Shown here: piece after piece, positions 11,012 to 20,301 of the stretch
Numbering within the stretch: the first letter of the stretch is position 1
Layout of the letters: every line of letters starts with the position of its first letter
Origin: an uncultured Arenicellaceae bacterium
GTDB lineage: Bacteria > Pseudomonadota > Gammaproteobacteria > Arenicellales > Arenicellaceae
Direction of reading: 5' to 3'
Length of the DNA: 40,325 nucleotides
Assembly (NCBI GenBank): GCA_938002995.1
Contig: CALKZN010000013.1
Span: forward strand, 1 to 40,325
Program-made: the position numbers and the translations under genes
The notes under the pieces: model-generated
Database searches by the model: none
Told to the model about the DNA's origin: nothing
Seen by the model: the letters and a program-made list of their open reading frames with translations, nothing else

Positions 11012-11920
11012 TTAGAACTTAACGCGCATACCTAATACATAACCTGCATCAGAATCATCTTCATCAGTGTTGTTGACTTCAGCTAATAGAGAAACTTTTT
11101 TATGGATTTTATAAGTAGCATTTACATACCAAGAATCGATATCGACACCCTTCTCTTCAGCCATTTCATAACCAAAACCTAACTTAACTTTAGGCGCAAC
11201 TTTGAATGCAGACGATAAATGCAGCACTTCAACATCATCATTTTCTGAATAATCAGCACCTAAACTAACTGGACCAAACTTGGCACCAACACCAACGCCG
11301 AAAGTATCAATAGAATCAGAATTTGGGCTTGTTTCTACATCTTGATAAGCAATACCAAAATCAAAGTTGCCGAACTCGCCATACAAAAAGGCATCGACCA
11401 ATACTTTTGTTTGAATAGTATTGCCTTCCTCATCAACTTCAGCGTCTTCAACATCAGTAGCAATGTTTAGCTCCAAGCCTGCAAATTTAACGCCAATCTG
11501 AATTTGGTCGTCACTGCTTTCTTCTACTTCATTGAAAGCGTCTTCAAAACTTGAACCTTCCCAGGCTTTTTCATGGCCAAAGTCATCACTTGGTAAATCC
11601 GTATCGCCTAACAAAAAGCTAAAGCCACCGAAATCCATACCAACATAGGTTTCTTCAGACTTTTCTTTTTTCAAGTCATAATCAATTTGAGCAAATGCTT
11701 TGGTTCTGTTATTTAATTTATAGGTGAAACGGTTTTTCAATTCAGCATCATCATAGTCGACAAAAGAGTCTTCATCTTGACCAGCCTTTTGACGGATTTG
11801 TACTTGAAAATCACCTTTTAACTGCCAAGAAACATCACCTTTCTCATAAACTGTAACTGCATTTGCAGCACCCGTGGACATAACACTCGCCAAGGCGATG
11901 CTTAATACATTTTTTTTCAT
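11012..11920 (-). CDS. Gram-negative porin, acidic
   Basis: Signal peptide, alternating beta strands, C-terminal aromatic VLGMRVKF, 16-strand porin-like layout; 302 aa. Confidence 0.85.
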   Translation of the reverse strand: MKKNVLSIALASVMSTGAANAVTVYEKGDVSWQLKGDFQVQIRQKAGQDEDSFVDYDDAELKNRFTYKLNNRTKAFAQIDYDLKKEKSEETYVGMDFGGFSFLLGDTDLPSDDFGHEKAWEGSSFEDAFNEVEESSDDQIQIGVKFAGLELNIATDVEDAEVDEEGNTIQTKVLVDAFLYGEFGNFDFGIAYQDVETSPNSDSIDTFGVGVGAKFGPVSLGADYSENDDVEVLHLSSAFKVAPKVKLGFGYEMAEEKGVDIDSWYVNATYKIHKKVSLLAEVNNTDEDDSDAGYVLGMRVKF

Positions 11921-12024
11921 TTTGAATTACTCCAAACTTCTATTTTCTCATTAAGGGGGTGGTTACCTGCAATGGGAATCAGATAACTCGGAAGGGATTT
12001 TAGGGCGCGAAATATTGCAATACT

Positions 12025-12042
12025 GTTAAGCTCTTATGACAA
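12025..12042 (-). promoter_or_regulatory. Possible weak Pho-box-like site upstream of the porin
   Basis: Minus strand TTGTCATAAGAGCTTAAC; first half close to CTGTCAT, second half poor. Confidence 0.25.
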
Positions 12043-12059
12043 TTTAAAGATGAATATAC

Positions 12060-12095
12060 ATACAAAAAACCGCTTAAGGTTCCCCCTAAGCGGTT
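12060..12095 (-). terminator. Rho-independent terminator after the phytase-like gene
   Basis: Minus strand AACCGCTTA-GGGGGAACCT-TAAGCGGTT-TTTT. Confidence 0.85.
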
Positions 12096-12130
12096 GATTT
12101 AATTTATTTAAATTATTTTAAACGCGATTT

Positions 12131-14392
12131 CTAATTCATCTGTCCAACTGAGAAAAAGTACGTCTCACCCGAGCTATCATCTACGCCATCATTGTCCGTT
12201 ACCACAAAAGATTTGCCATTCTTATCGATTGCAAAACCTTCAACCTTATCTACCACAAACCCATTAAGTTGCGTCAGCTCTGGCAGCAAGTCCTTAACGA
12301 GTTCTTTATTAACCAGCGGCAAGTCATCACCTAGCTTTGCAGGTTTTAATTCTGATTTAGCCACTCGATACAATCGCTTAATACGCGCTTTTTCACCGAT
12401 TTGATTATCTCGTTCTAAGATATATACAAAGCCGCCATAAGCTGTAATTTCTGATAAGCCTACCCAGCCTTTTTCAGCCGGCTCAGTCGGATATCTCACC
12501 GCTCCCCACTCCTTAGTTTTTGTATTGTATGAAACAAGTTTGACTGTATTCTCTGGGTCATTTTTCCACTGGCGTTGAATAGCCACCCAAAGAGTATCGC
12601 CAATGCGTGTCACGCCTTCTGAGCCAAAACGCTTCTCATGTTTTAACAATTCCTCAGGAAAAGCAATTTCACTTTTCTTTTTACCAATCTCACCTTTTGC
12701 ATTAACGTGCAACAAGGCATGTGCAACGAGTTTTGAGGTTTTGCCTTCTGAGGCAAGCCAAAAACCACCTTTACCATCAGTTGTAATGCCTTCAAGATCT
12801 AACTTTTGTGCAGGAAAACCATCGCGCGTGACTGGTATTGCTTTGATAATTTTCGCCGGTGTTTGTGTCGCGTCTATTGTGAAGATTGTTGGTTGGTTAC
12901 GATAGAAGCTATCATTCACTGCATATAATCTGCCAGGCACATCTGGGTCAGCAACCAAACCCGATAACGCCCCCCAACCTATAGGCTTGCCATCATGCAT
13001 GACTGATTCAATCTGAGGGTAACTTGGCTTGCTGTTGCTTAATTCATATATCATCACATGCGCACGAGGACCTTTATCTTCAATAAGGTCCTTCTCATTA
13101 GCCGTGATTAACAGATTTCGTTCTGGAATTGCAATGGCGGATTCTGGACCAATACCCGACGGCAGTAATTGCACTAACTCCGGATCAGCGCCTGTGTCTT
13201 TATACACACCGACAAGAGAACCTCTTTCTGACATCACAAAGATATAAGACTGACCATTAAATGAAGCAACTTCCAAACCCTCTGGTTCAACGCCTTTATT
13301 ACCCGAACGTTTCTCAGGGTAATGTCCTGCCATGGCGACTGCATATTCAAAGCTAAGCCCAGATTCATAGAGCACCTCACCTTGTTTACTAAAAATTGTG
13401 AAGCCTCGAGATCCACCTTCATAATCGCCTTCATTGGCAGTCACAAAACGATTGTCATCCAACCATTGAACAGCATCAGGTTCACGCTTGCGGTTTTCTT
13501 GAATGCCGTCAAACGTCAGCGCTCCCTCTTCCTTCAAGTCAACATTCTTCAAATCCACACTGCCGGCAGAAAAATGCTGAACCACCTTGCCCGTTTTTGC
13601 CTCAACGATAGCAATGTGATTATTTTCTTGTAGAGTGATAACAATTTCATTAAGACTGTTGAAATCGACAAATTCAGGTTCAGGATCACTTGGCGCAATA
13701 TCTGCTAAACCGGCAAGAGAGACGACTTTTTTCTGCTCACATATAGGCTTGCCTTTCTCCAAAGGCATAATAATCAAGTTTCCAGCGGGTAACTGGGGCA
13801 ATGCACCATCGTTAAAATCCTCATCGCGCTCATTCTCAATTGCAACAGCCATATATTTGCCATCTTTTGATACGGCAACAGAGTCGGGTTGACCACCTAG
13901 TTCACACTGGTCAACCTTCTTTTTAGTTGTCAACGAAATGGACAGTAAGTACCCGCTAGGTTGCAAAAAGCTCTCTGACGTATTCACACCCACCAAAACA
14001 ACATCATCAGAAACTGAGACGGCTGTTGGTTCACCAGCCACCTTATAGAAACCTGCGGCTTTTGGTTGTTTAGGATTTTTCAGATCAATAAAGCCAATGC
14101 CTTGCAGTGGACTATCAGAATAGACAATAGTATTGCCATCTTTTGAAGCTGCAATAATTTCAGCAGAGGTTTCTGTTGTCCAATCAAGCTTTTTATCAGA
14201 AGATGCTCCAGCGAGATTAGCCGTTGTTGAAATCGAGGCGATTCGGTTGAAAGACCATTGGGCTTTTTGGTTAGTTTTATCCGCTTTGTGAGTAAGTTTG
14301 TCAGCAAGCACTGGAGTCGTGTTAAGTAGCATTGCGGCACTGAGTGTTGTAATAGATAAAGCTGCAATAGCAAGGGGAGTTTTTTTAGACAT
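12131..14392 (-). CDS. Exported esterase-like activity of phytase family protein
   Basis: 753 aa, signal peptide, repeated propeller-like segments, EPEGLEVASFNGQSYIFVMSERGS and DLEGITTDGKGGFWLASEG; adjacent to phosphate genes. Confidence 0.75.
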   Translation of the reverse strand: MSKKTPLAIAALSITTLSAAMLLNTTPVLADKLTHKADKTNQKAQWSFNRIASISTTANLAGASSDKKLDWTTETSAEIIAASKDGNTIVYSDSPLQGIGFIDLKNPKQPKAAGFYKVAGEPTAVSVSDDVVLVGVNTSESFLQPSGYLLSISLTTKKKVDQCELGGQPDSVAVSKDGKYMAVAIENERDEDFNDGALPQLPAGNLIIMPLEKGKPICEQKKVVSLAGLADIAPSDPEPEFVDFNSLNEIVITLQENNHIAIVEAKTGKVVQHFSAGSVDLKNVDLKEEGALTFDGIQENRKREPDAVQWLDDNRFVTANEGDYEGGSRGFTIFSKQGEVLYESGLSFEYAVAMAGHYPEKRSGNKGVEPEGLEVASFNGQSYIFVMSERGSLVGVYKDTGADPELVQLLPSGIGPESAIAIPERNLLITANEKDLIEDKGPRAHVMIYELSNSKPSYPQIESVMHDGKPIGWGALSGLVADPDVPGRLYAVNDSFYRNQPTIFTIDATQTPAKIIKAIPVTRDGFPAQKLDLEGITTDGKGGFWLASEGKTSKLVAHALLHVNAKGEIGKKKSEIAFPEELLKHEKRFGSEGVTRIGDTLWVAIQRQWKNDPENTVKLVSYNTKTKEWGAVRYPTEPAEKGWVGLSEITAYGGFVYILERDNQIGEKARIKRLYRVAKSELKPAKLGDDLPLVNKELVKDLLPELTQLNGFVVDKVEGFAIDKNGKSFVVTDNDGVDDSSGETYFFSVGQMN

Positions 14393-14483
14393 ATTAGAAT
14401 TCTTCGTAAAAGTACATAATAAAAAATTGATCTATAGTCTGTGCAAAAATTATGTCAGCTTCATGACGTTTTGATTTCACCTT

Positions 14484-14543
14484 GATGACATGAAAAGCTA
14501 CATAAAAAATGACCTTGAAAGTAACATTGAAAGTGACATAAAA
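14484..14543. repeat. Five tandem 12-bp units, ARTGACATnnAA-like
   Basis: GATGACATGAAA / AGCTACATAAAA / AATGACCTTGAA / AGTAACATTGAA / AGTGACATAAAA, exact 12-bp register, in the divergent promoter region of the phytase-like gene and phoX. Confidence 0.75.
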
Positions 14544-14654
14544 AACATTGCGTCCACAACACTCAGCAACTGTCATAAAACCGAAATACTAACACCGTAT
14601 CTTTAGCTCCTCTAAATAACTATCATAAACCAAGACTTAATTGGAGTACGCACG

Positions 14655-16556
14655 ATGTCCAAGTCAACTAAAAAAAATTCGCCAATATTTGAAGAGACGT
14701 TGAATATAGATAATCACAACGCAGATGATATTGCTTTTGATTCTTTGGCAGAAAAAGCCATTTCTCGCCGACAGTTCCTTAGTGCAAGCGCCGTATTTGG
14801 GGCATCTGCTTTTGTATTTGGTTGCAGCACTTATTCAACTGACAAAAACTCTGCAAAAAAATACCTAGATTTGGCCTTCACACCTGTTGGTGCGAGTGTA
14901 TCTGACACAATCACTGTACCGGTAGGCTTCAAGTGGCACACTGTCGCTAGCTGGGGAGATCCTTTGTGGAGTAAAGGTGTTGAATTCGACCAAGCCTCTC
15001 GTGGGACAGGTGCTTCTCAAGAACTGGCTTTCGGCGATAACAATGATGGCATGGCTTTATTTACCCACAAAGGAAGAAACATTCTAACTGTGAATAATGA
15101 ATATGTGAATCGCAGTATTTTTCATGGTAACCGCCCAGAAGGCGCACCCATCAATGCTGATGATGTGCGTAAAAGCAAAGCAGGCCATGGTGTATCCGTC
15201 ATGGAAATCATGCAAAAAAATGGTCAATGGAAAATTGTCAAAGACTCACCGTATAATCGCCGAATCACGGCTGACACTGCAATGAGCTTGACTGGCCCAG
15301 TGCGCGGACATGAACTTGTAAAAACAAGTGCAGACCCAAAAGGCGAGACGGCTTTAGGCACATTTAACAACTGTGGTAATGGTGAGACTCCTTGGGGCAC
15401 TTATTTGGCTTGTGAAGAAAACTTCAATGGTTACTTTTCAAGCAGTGATGAAAACTACCAAACAAGTGCTGAGCTAAAACGTTATGGCGTTAAAAACAAA
15501 GATCGTGGCTATAAATGGGCTAGCGCCGACGAACGCTTCGACATCAGCAAACATCCAACTGAACCAAACCGCTTTGGTTATATTGTTGAAATTGACCCAT
15601 TAAACCCGAATTCCACACCAAAAAAACGTACCGCTATGGGCCGTTTCAAACATGAAAATGCTGAAGTAGTTGTGGCAGATAATGATCATGTTGTGGTCTA
15701 TATGGGTGACGATGAGCGTGGCGAATTTCTGTACAAGTTCGTGAGTAAAAATAAATATAGCAAAAGAGGCAACAATAGTGATCTATTAGAAAATGGCACA
15801 ATCTATGTTGCTAAATTTGCAGATGATGGCAAAGGTCAATGGCTAGCGCTCACACCAGAAACAACAGGAATGACAATCGCTGAAATTTGTGTACACACAC
15901 GTATAGCGGGTTCAAAAGTCGGTGCAACCACAATGGATCGTCCAGAATGGGTAGCGGCCAACCCGCTAAAACCTGAAGTTTGTTGCGCCTTAACCAACAA
16001 TAAAAATCGCGGTGTTAAGCCAAATGCGGGTGGCGATGAAACACCATTAAATGGACCAAACCCACGTGTGGAAAATAATTATGGTCAGATCGTTCGCTGG
16101 ACGGAAGACAAAGGCGACCACACCGCAACAACATTTAGCTGGGATTTATTTGTCACGGCGGGCAACCCAACAGTGCATAAAGATGCTTATGCAGGCTCAA
16201 GCAATATCAGTGAAGCTAATATCTTCAATTCGCCCGATGGCATCAAGTTTGATAGTTATGGTCGCCTGTGGATTCAAACCGATGGCAAATACACCAACAA
16301 AGATGACTATGCCAACATGGGCAACAATCAAATGTTGTTAGGCAACACGCAAACAGGCGAAATCAGACGCTTTATGACAGGTCCCAAAGAATGTGAAATC
16401 ACCGGCATCACTTGGAGCGCTGACAAGAAAACCATGTTTGTAGGCATTCAGCATCCTGGAGAAAAAGGCAACTCTCATTGGCCAAATGGCGGCAACAGCG
16501 TGCCTCGCTCATCAGTGGTAGCTATCAGCCGAGAAGATGGTGGAGCAATTGGTTAG
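14655..16556 (+). CDS. phoX: PhoX-family alkaline phosphatase (DUF839), Tat-exported
   Basis: SRRQFLSASAVFGASAFVFGCS twin-arginine signal; GTFNNCGNGETPWGTYLACEENFNGYF; FDSYGRLWIQTDG; 633 aa. Confidence 0.92.
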   Translation: MSKSTKKNSPIFEETLNIDNHNADDIAFDSLAEKAISRRQFLSASAVFGASAFVFGCSTYSTDKNSAKKYLDLAFTPVGASVSDTITVPVGFKWHTVASWGDPLWSKGVEFDQASRGTGASQELAFGDNNDGMALFTHKGRNILTVNNEYVNRSIFHGNRPEGAPINADDVRKSKAGHGVSVMEIMQKNGQWKIVKDSPYNRRITADTAMSLTGPVRGHELVKTSADPKGETALGTFNNCGNGETPWGTYLACEENFNGYFSSSDENYQTSAELKRYGVKNKDRGYKWASADERFDISKHPTEPNRFGYIVEIDPLNPNSTPKKRTAMGRFKHENAEVVVADNDHVVVYMGDDERGEFLYKFVSKNKYSKRGNNSDLLENGTIYVAKFADDGKGQWLALTPETTGMTIAEICVHTRIAGSKVGATTMDRPEWVAANPLKPEVCCALTNNKNRGVKPNAGGDETPLNGPNPRVENNYGQIVRWTEDKGDHTATTFSWDLFVTAGNPTVHKDAYAGSSNISEANIFNSPDGIKFDSYGRLWIQTDGKYTNKDDYANMGNNQMLLGNTQTGEIRRFMTGPKECEITGITWSADKKTMFVGIQHPGEKGNSHWPNGGNSVPRSSVVAISREDGGAIG

Positions 16557-16643
16557 CATGCGTTAAATAATTGTAATTACAGGATTTATGGACAAGGATG
16601 TCTTATCTTGTTATTTTCGTTCGGACACGACCGGATAAAAATA

Positions 16644-17264
16644 ATGATAAAAACCTTACTGACCCTCTCTTTGATGACTTCTTTGCTTGTTATCGCTAGT
16701 TGCACAACTGTTCCAGAAGAAAAAAAAGAGACACCTCAAGTCATACCTGAGGTCAAACCTATTGAAAAAGTAGAACCAAAACAAGAAGAAGCGCCGAAAT
16801 ACCCACAAAAAATCACAGACATAGAAGAATTGAAGCAATTCCCGGCAAGATTAAAAGGCTTTAATCGCCAATCAATCTATCGATACACTGCGGGTTTAGA
16901 TTATATATTTATGAATTATGCGATTTCGAATAAACAACATCGCATACACGCTCAGTTATATCGTTATCCGTCAACAAAGACATTAGAGCAACAGTTTGAC
17001 ATTGAATTAAAGCGCTTATTAGGGCGATTAAAGGGCATCAATATCCAATCAAAGAATGCTGGTACTGAAGTAATAAACGATAAATTTACTCGTTACAAAG
17101 AAATCCGTTACTTTTACACCAGCAAAAAATCAGGCACGCTATTTGGTCAACTTATTCTTCAACAACGCGGTAAGCAATTTTATCGAATCCGCAGCAGTGC
17201 CCCTCAAAGTGAGGCCCAATCGACCCCACCGAAAATACAAGAATTTTTAGGGGCAATCAAATAG
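16644..17264 (+). CDS. Putative lipoprotein with Pro/Glu/Lys-rich linker
   Basis: MIKTLLTLSLMTSLLVIASC lipobox; EEKKETPQVIPEVKPIEKVEPKQEEAPK linker. ORF track starts upstream at 16608. Confidence 0.65.
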   Translation: MIKTLLTLSLMTSLLVIASCTTVPEEKKETPQVIPEVKPIEKVEPKQEEAPKYPQKITDIEELKQFPARLKGFNRQSIYRYTAGLDYIFMNYAISNKQHRIHAQLYRYPSTKTLEQQFDIELKRLLGRLKGINIQSKNAGTEVINDKFTRYKEIRYFYTSKKSGTLFGQLILQQRGKQFYRIRSSAPQSEAQSTPPKIQEFLGAIK

Positions 17265-17295
17265 CAAGCAAACAATTTAACTATGCACTAATTAG

Positions 17296-18579
17296 TTACG
17301 CGCCAAAGATTCCTTTGAAAAGGAAAAAGAAAATAATCGCCAGGCCTGCACCTGCTGGCAATGTCACAACCCATGACATAAAAATATTGCCAACGACTTT
17401 GAGATTAAGTGCACCAATCCCTCGAGCAAGACCTACACCAAGAACTGCACCTACTAATGTATGAGTAGTTGAAATTGGCAAGCCCCATGTTGAGGCGAAC
17501 ACTACCGTTGAAGCTGCACCTAGTTCAGCGGCGAAACCACGACTTGGTGTTAGCTCAGTAATTTTCTTACCGATGGTTGCCATCACTTTAAAGCCATAGG
17601 TCGCTAAACCGACAACGATACCAATACCACCTAACAATAAAATCCAACCAGGTAAGGCGGCTTTTGCGGCAATTTCTCCACCCGATTGAATCACACTATT
17701 AATTGCTGCTAATGGACCCACTGCGTTGGCAACATCATTTGAACCATGTGCAAACGCCATTGCGCAGGCAGTAAAGATCATCAACACGGCAAAGATTTTT
17801 TCTACACTGGCAAAACGACTTTGATTATCACTAACTTCTTCTTTGATATTCTTCAACATCGAGGCACCAATGATAGCCACGATAATGCCTGCAATAAGCG
17901 CGATTGGCATGGCGTTCATAAATTTACTACTTAGACCAAAGTCGATATCCAGCTTGAGCTTTTTCAAACCTTTCAAGACCGTGACCATGGCAATCATGAA
18001 CCCCACCATGAACATATAAACTGGAATATAGCGTTTGGCATTTTTAAATGGATCTTCCGTGTCCAAAATAAACTTTTGCACACTCATGAACAAACCAAAT
18101 GAAATGGTACCCGCTAGCACAGGCGAGACCACCCAACTTGCGACAATTGTCCCAACCTTGCCCCAGCTAACTGCATCAACACCAATACCAACAGCAGCAA
18201 AACCGACCAAGGCGCCGACAATAGAATGCGTCGTGGAAACAGGCCAACCTTTCAAACTAGCAATCAATAACCAAGTGCCTGCTGCAAGTAAGGCAGCCAT
18301 CATGCCATAAACAAGCAATTGCGGACTGCTGGTGATCAATTCGGGATCAAGTATGCCTTTGCGAATGGTAGATGTGACATCACCACCGGCTAAATAAGCA
18401 CCCGCAAACTCAAATACCATCGCGATACAAATCGCTTGTTTAACTGTTAGTGCACCTGACCCTACTGATGTACCCATTGCATTGGCAACATCGTTTGCAC
18501 CAACACCCCAAGCCATAAAAAATGCAAAAATGCAGCCAAGAATTAATAGAATATGGCCATGCTGAGCAATAATTTCCAT
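17296..18579 (-). CDS. pit: Low-affinity inorganic phosphate transporter (PiT family)
   Basis: GVGANDVANAMGTSVGSGAL and AHGSNDVANAVGP duplicated PiT signatures; GWPVSTTHSIVGA and GLPISTTHTLVGA. Confidence 0.95.
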   Translation of the reverse strand: MEIIAQHGHILLILGCIFAFFMAWGVGANDVANAMGTSVGSGALTVKQAICIAMVFEFAGAYLAGGDVTSTIRKGILDPELITSSPQLLVYGMMAALLAAGTWLLIASLKGWPVSTTHSIVGALVGFAAVGIGVDAVSWGKVGTIVASWVVSPVLAGTISFGLFMSVQKFILDTEDPFKNAKRYIPVYMFMVGFMIAMVTVLKGLKKLKLDIDFGLSSKFMNAMPIALIAGIIVAIIGASMLKNIKEEVSDNQSRFASVEKIFAVLMIFTACAMAFAHGSNDVANAVGPLAAINSVIQSGGEIAAKAALPGWILLLGGIGIVVGLATYGFKVMATIGKKITELTPSRGFAAELGAASTVVFASTWGLPISTTHTLVGAVLGVGLARGIGALNLKVVGNIFMSWVVTLPAGAGLAIIFFFLFKGIFGA

Positions 18580-18628
18580 AGTATTTTTTGAATATTAAAT
18601 GTTATTAGACTAAAAGAAAGCGAGAAAT

Positions 18629-19306
18629 TTATCGAGCAATCAATAATTGTAATTTGCCACCCGCTCTTTGCGCGGCATCTGCAAGTTCACCTATCCATTC
18701 GATAATTTTGTATAAAAACATCACATCAATAGGTGGCAAGTCCTTTTCAATTGCAAACAAAGCGGCACGCACTTTAATCTGCAATTCATCATTTTCATGT
18801 TCCAAACGATTTAATTCGCGAATTAATTCTTCAACCACTTCCAAAATTCGGCCTTTAAAACCCATTTCCAAAAGCTCGTCCATTTCATTCACAGTTTTCA
18901 CCGCTTGTGCTGCCGTGTTAATTGCAACTTCGATATAGGACTTCATAATGTCTGAAATAGCATTAGGTATTTGCATCTTGCGACCCAACATAATTCCAGA
19001 AATATCTTTAGCTATGTTGGCAATTTCATCTTGTTGAGAAACCATCACCAGCAAATCGCTGCGATCAACAGGCAACATCAAGCTACCTGGTAGATTAGCG
19101 CGTAAATTTGTTTTCAAATCATCTGCTTCATGCTCAAAATCAGTGATTTGTGCGTAAACAGTCGCTGCTTTGCCCCAATCATCATCAAGAGTAGCATCAA
19201 TAAATTTAGGCAACTGTTGAGCACATTCATAGGCCTTAGCAATATGTTGTTGCATTGGACGAATAGGTGACTGACTAAACAGATTGGAAAATGGATTACT
19301 AACCAT
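18629..19306 (-). CDS. DUF47/TIGR00153 PhoU-like protein, Pit accessory
   Basis: 225 aa helical protein, ITDFEHEADDLKTNLRANLPGSLMLPVDRSDLL; immediately upstream of pit. Confidence 0.92.
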   Translation of the reverse strand: MVSNPFSNLFSQSPIRPMQQHIAKAYECAQQLPKFIDATLDDDWGKAATVYAQITDFEHEADDLKTNLRANLPGSLMLPVDRSDLLVMVSQQDEIANIAKDISGIMLGRKMQIPNAISDIMKSYIEVAINTAAQAVKTVNEMDELLEMGFKGRILEVVEELIRELNRLEHENDELQIKVRAALFAIEKDLPPIDVMFLYKIIEWIGELADAAQRAGGKLQLLIAR

Positions 19307-19473
19307 CGAGAGATTCCTCTTTTTATTATGTTAAAGCATCACACAAATGCTTTAGTTTTTTTATTTTATGTTTATTAAGAAGGCATAAAAATGTACCTTC
19401 AAAAATATGGAAGCAATATTACAGCCATCCAATATCAGGCGCAAACATAAACGACGCTTCTCACTAGTATCAG

Positions 19474-19491
19474 CTGTCATTTATCTGTAAC
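19474..19491 (+). promoter_or_regulatory. Pho box upstream of phoB
   Basis: CTGTCAT-TTAT-CTGTAAC, two 7-mers in 11-bp register, about 36 bp before the phoB ATG. Confidence 0.75.
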
Positions 19492-19526
19492 ATTTCCACA
19501 GTACAGTCAGTTTTTGTTAAAAATTT

Positions 19527-20237
19527 ATGACTATGACAAACACTATTTTAATTGTTGATGACGAATCAAGCATTCGCGATATGCTACGAATGGCATTGGA
19601 ATCAAATGGCTTCTCAGTCGATGAAGCGAGTAATGCAAAAATTGCTCAAGAAAAAATCAATAATAATATTCCTGATTTATTGTTACTCGATTGGATGATG
19701 CCTGGCACTTCTGGAGTCGAACTTGTTCGCCGCTTAAGAAAAGAAGAGAAAACTCGACAATTACCCATCATCATGTTGACCGCCAAAGATGGCGACGAAC
19801 ATAGCATTCAAGCACTTGATACTGGCGCAGATGATTTCATAACCAAACCATTTTCTCCAAAAGCATTAATTGCTCGTGTGAAGGCAATGCTGCGGCGCCT
19901 TGAAGGAAATACTGATGATTTTCAGCAAGAAGAAAAAATCGTCTCTGGCGATATCACAATTGATATGGTCTCTCACAAGGCAATGGTGAATGAAAAAACA
20001 CTTGAACTCAGTCCTACCGAATTTCGTCTATTAGCTTTTTTCAGCAGCCATACTGGTCGAGTATTCTCACGTAATCAATTACTCAATCAAGTATGGGGTG
20101 AGTCTGTCTATGTTGAAGACCGTACTGTTGATGTCCATATCCGACGCTTACGTAAGATCCTTGAACCCTTTCTTGTCGCTCAATACATCCAAACTGTTCG
20201 AGGTGTTGGCTATAGATTTGATCCAGAGCACACATAA
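19527..20237 (+). CDS. phoB: Phosphate response regulator PhoB
   Basis: Receiver domain ILIVDDESSIRDML, DWMMPGTSG, TAKDGDE, FITKPFSPKAL, winged-helix output domain; followed by phoR. Confidence 0.94.
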   Translation: MTMTNTILIVDDESSIRDMLRMALESNGFSVDEASNAKIAQEKINNNIPDLLLLDWMMPGTSGVELVRRLRKEEKTRQLPIIMLTAKDGDEHSIQALDTGADDFITKPFSPKALIARVKAMLRRLEGNTDDFQQEEKIVSGDITIDMVSHKAMVNEKTLELSPTEFRLLAFFSSHTGRVFSRNQLLNQVWGESVYVEDRTVDVHIRRLRKILEPFLVAQYIQTVRGVGYRFDPEHT

Positions 20238-20301
20238 AAATAATAACTAAATGCTTTAGTTTTAGTGCATATCGACAACAACTGCTTTTACAATACAGCA
20301 G

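Noticed and set aside
14394-14576. 60-aa minus-strand ORF with FYVTFNVTFKVIFYVAFHV pattern
   Set aside because: The four-residue periodicity is a by-product of the 12-bp DNA repeat in an intergenic promoter region.
19335-19370. Hairpin TAAAGCAT-CACACAA-ATGCTTTA followed by T-run between DUF47 and phoB
   Set aside because: Terminator-like on the plus strand but no upstream plus-strand gene to terminate; a similar ATGCTTTAGTTTT string after phoB is probably chance.
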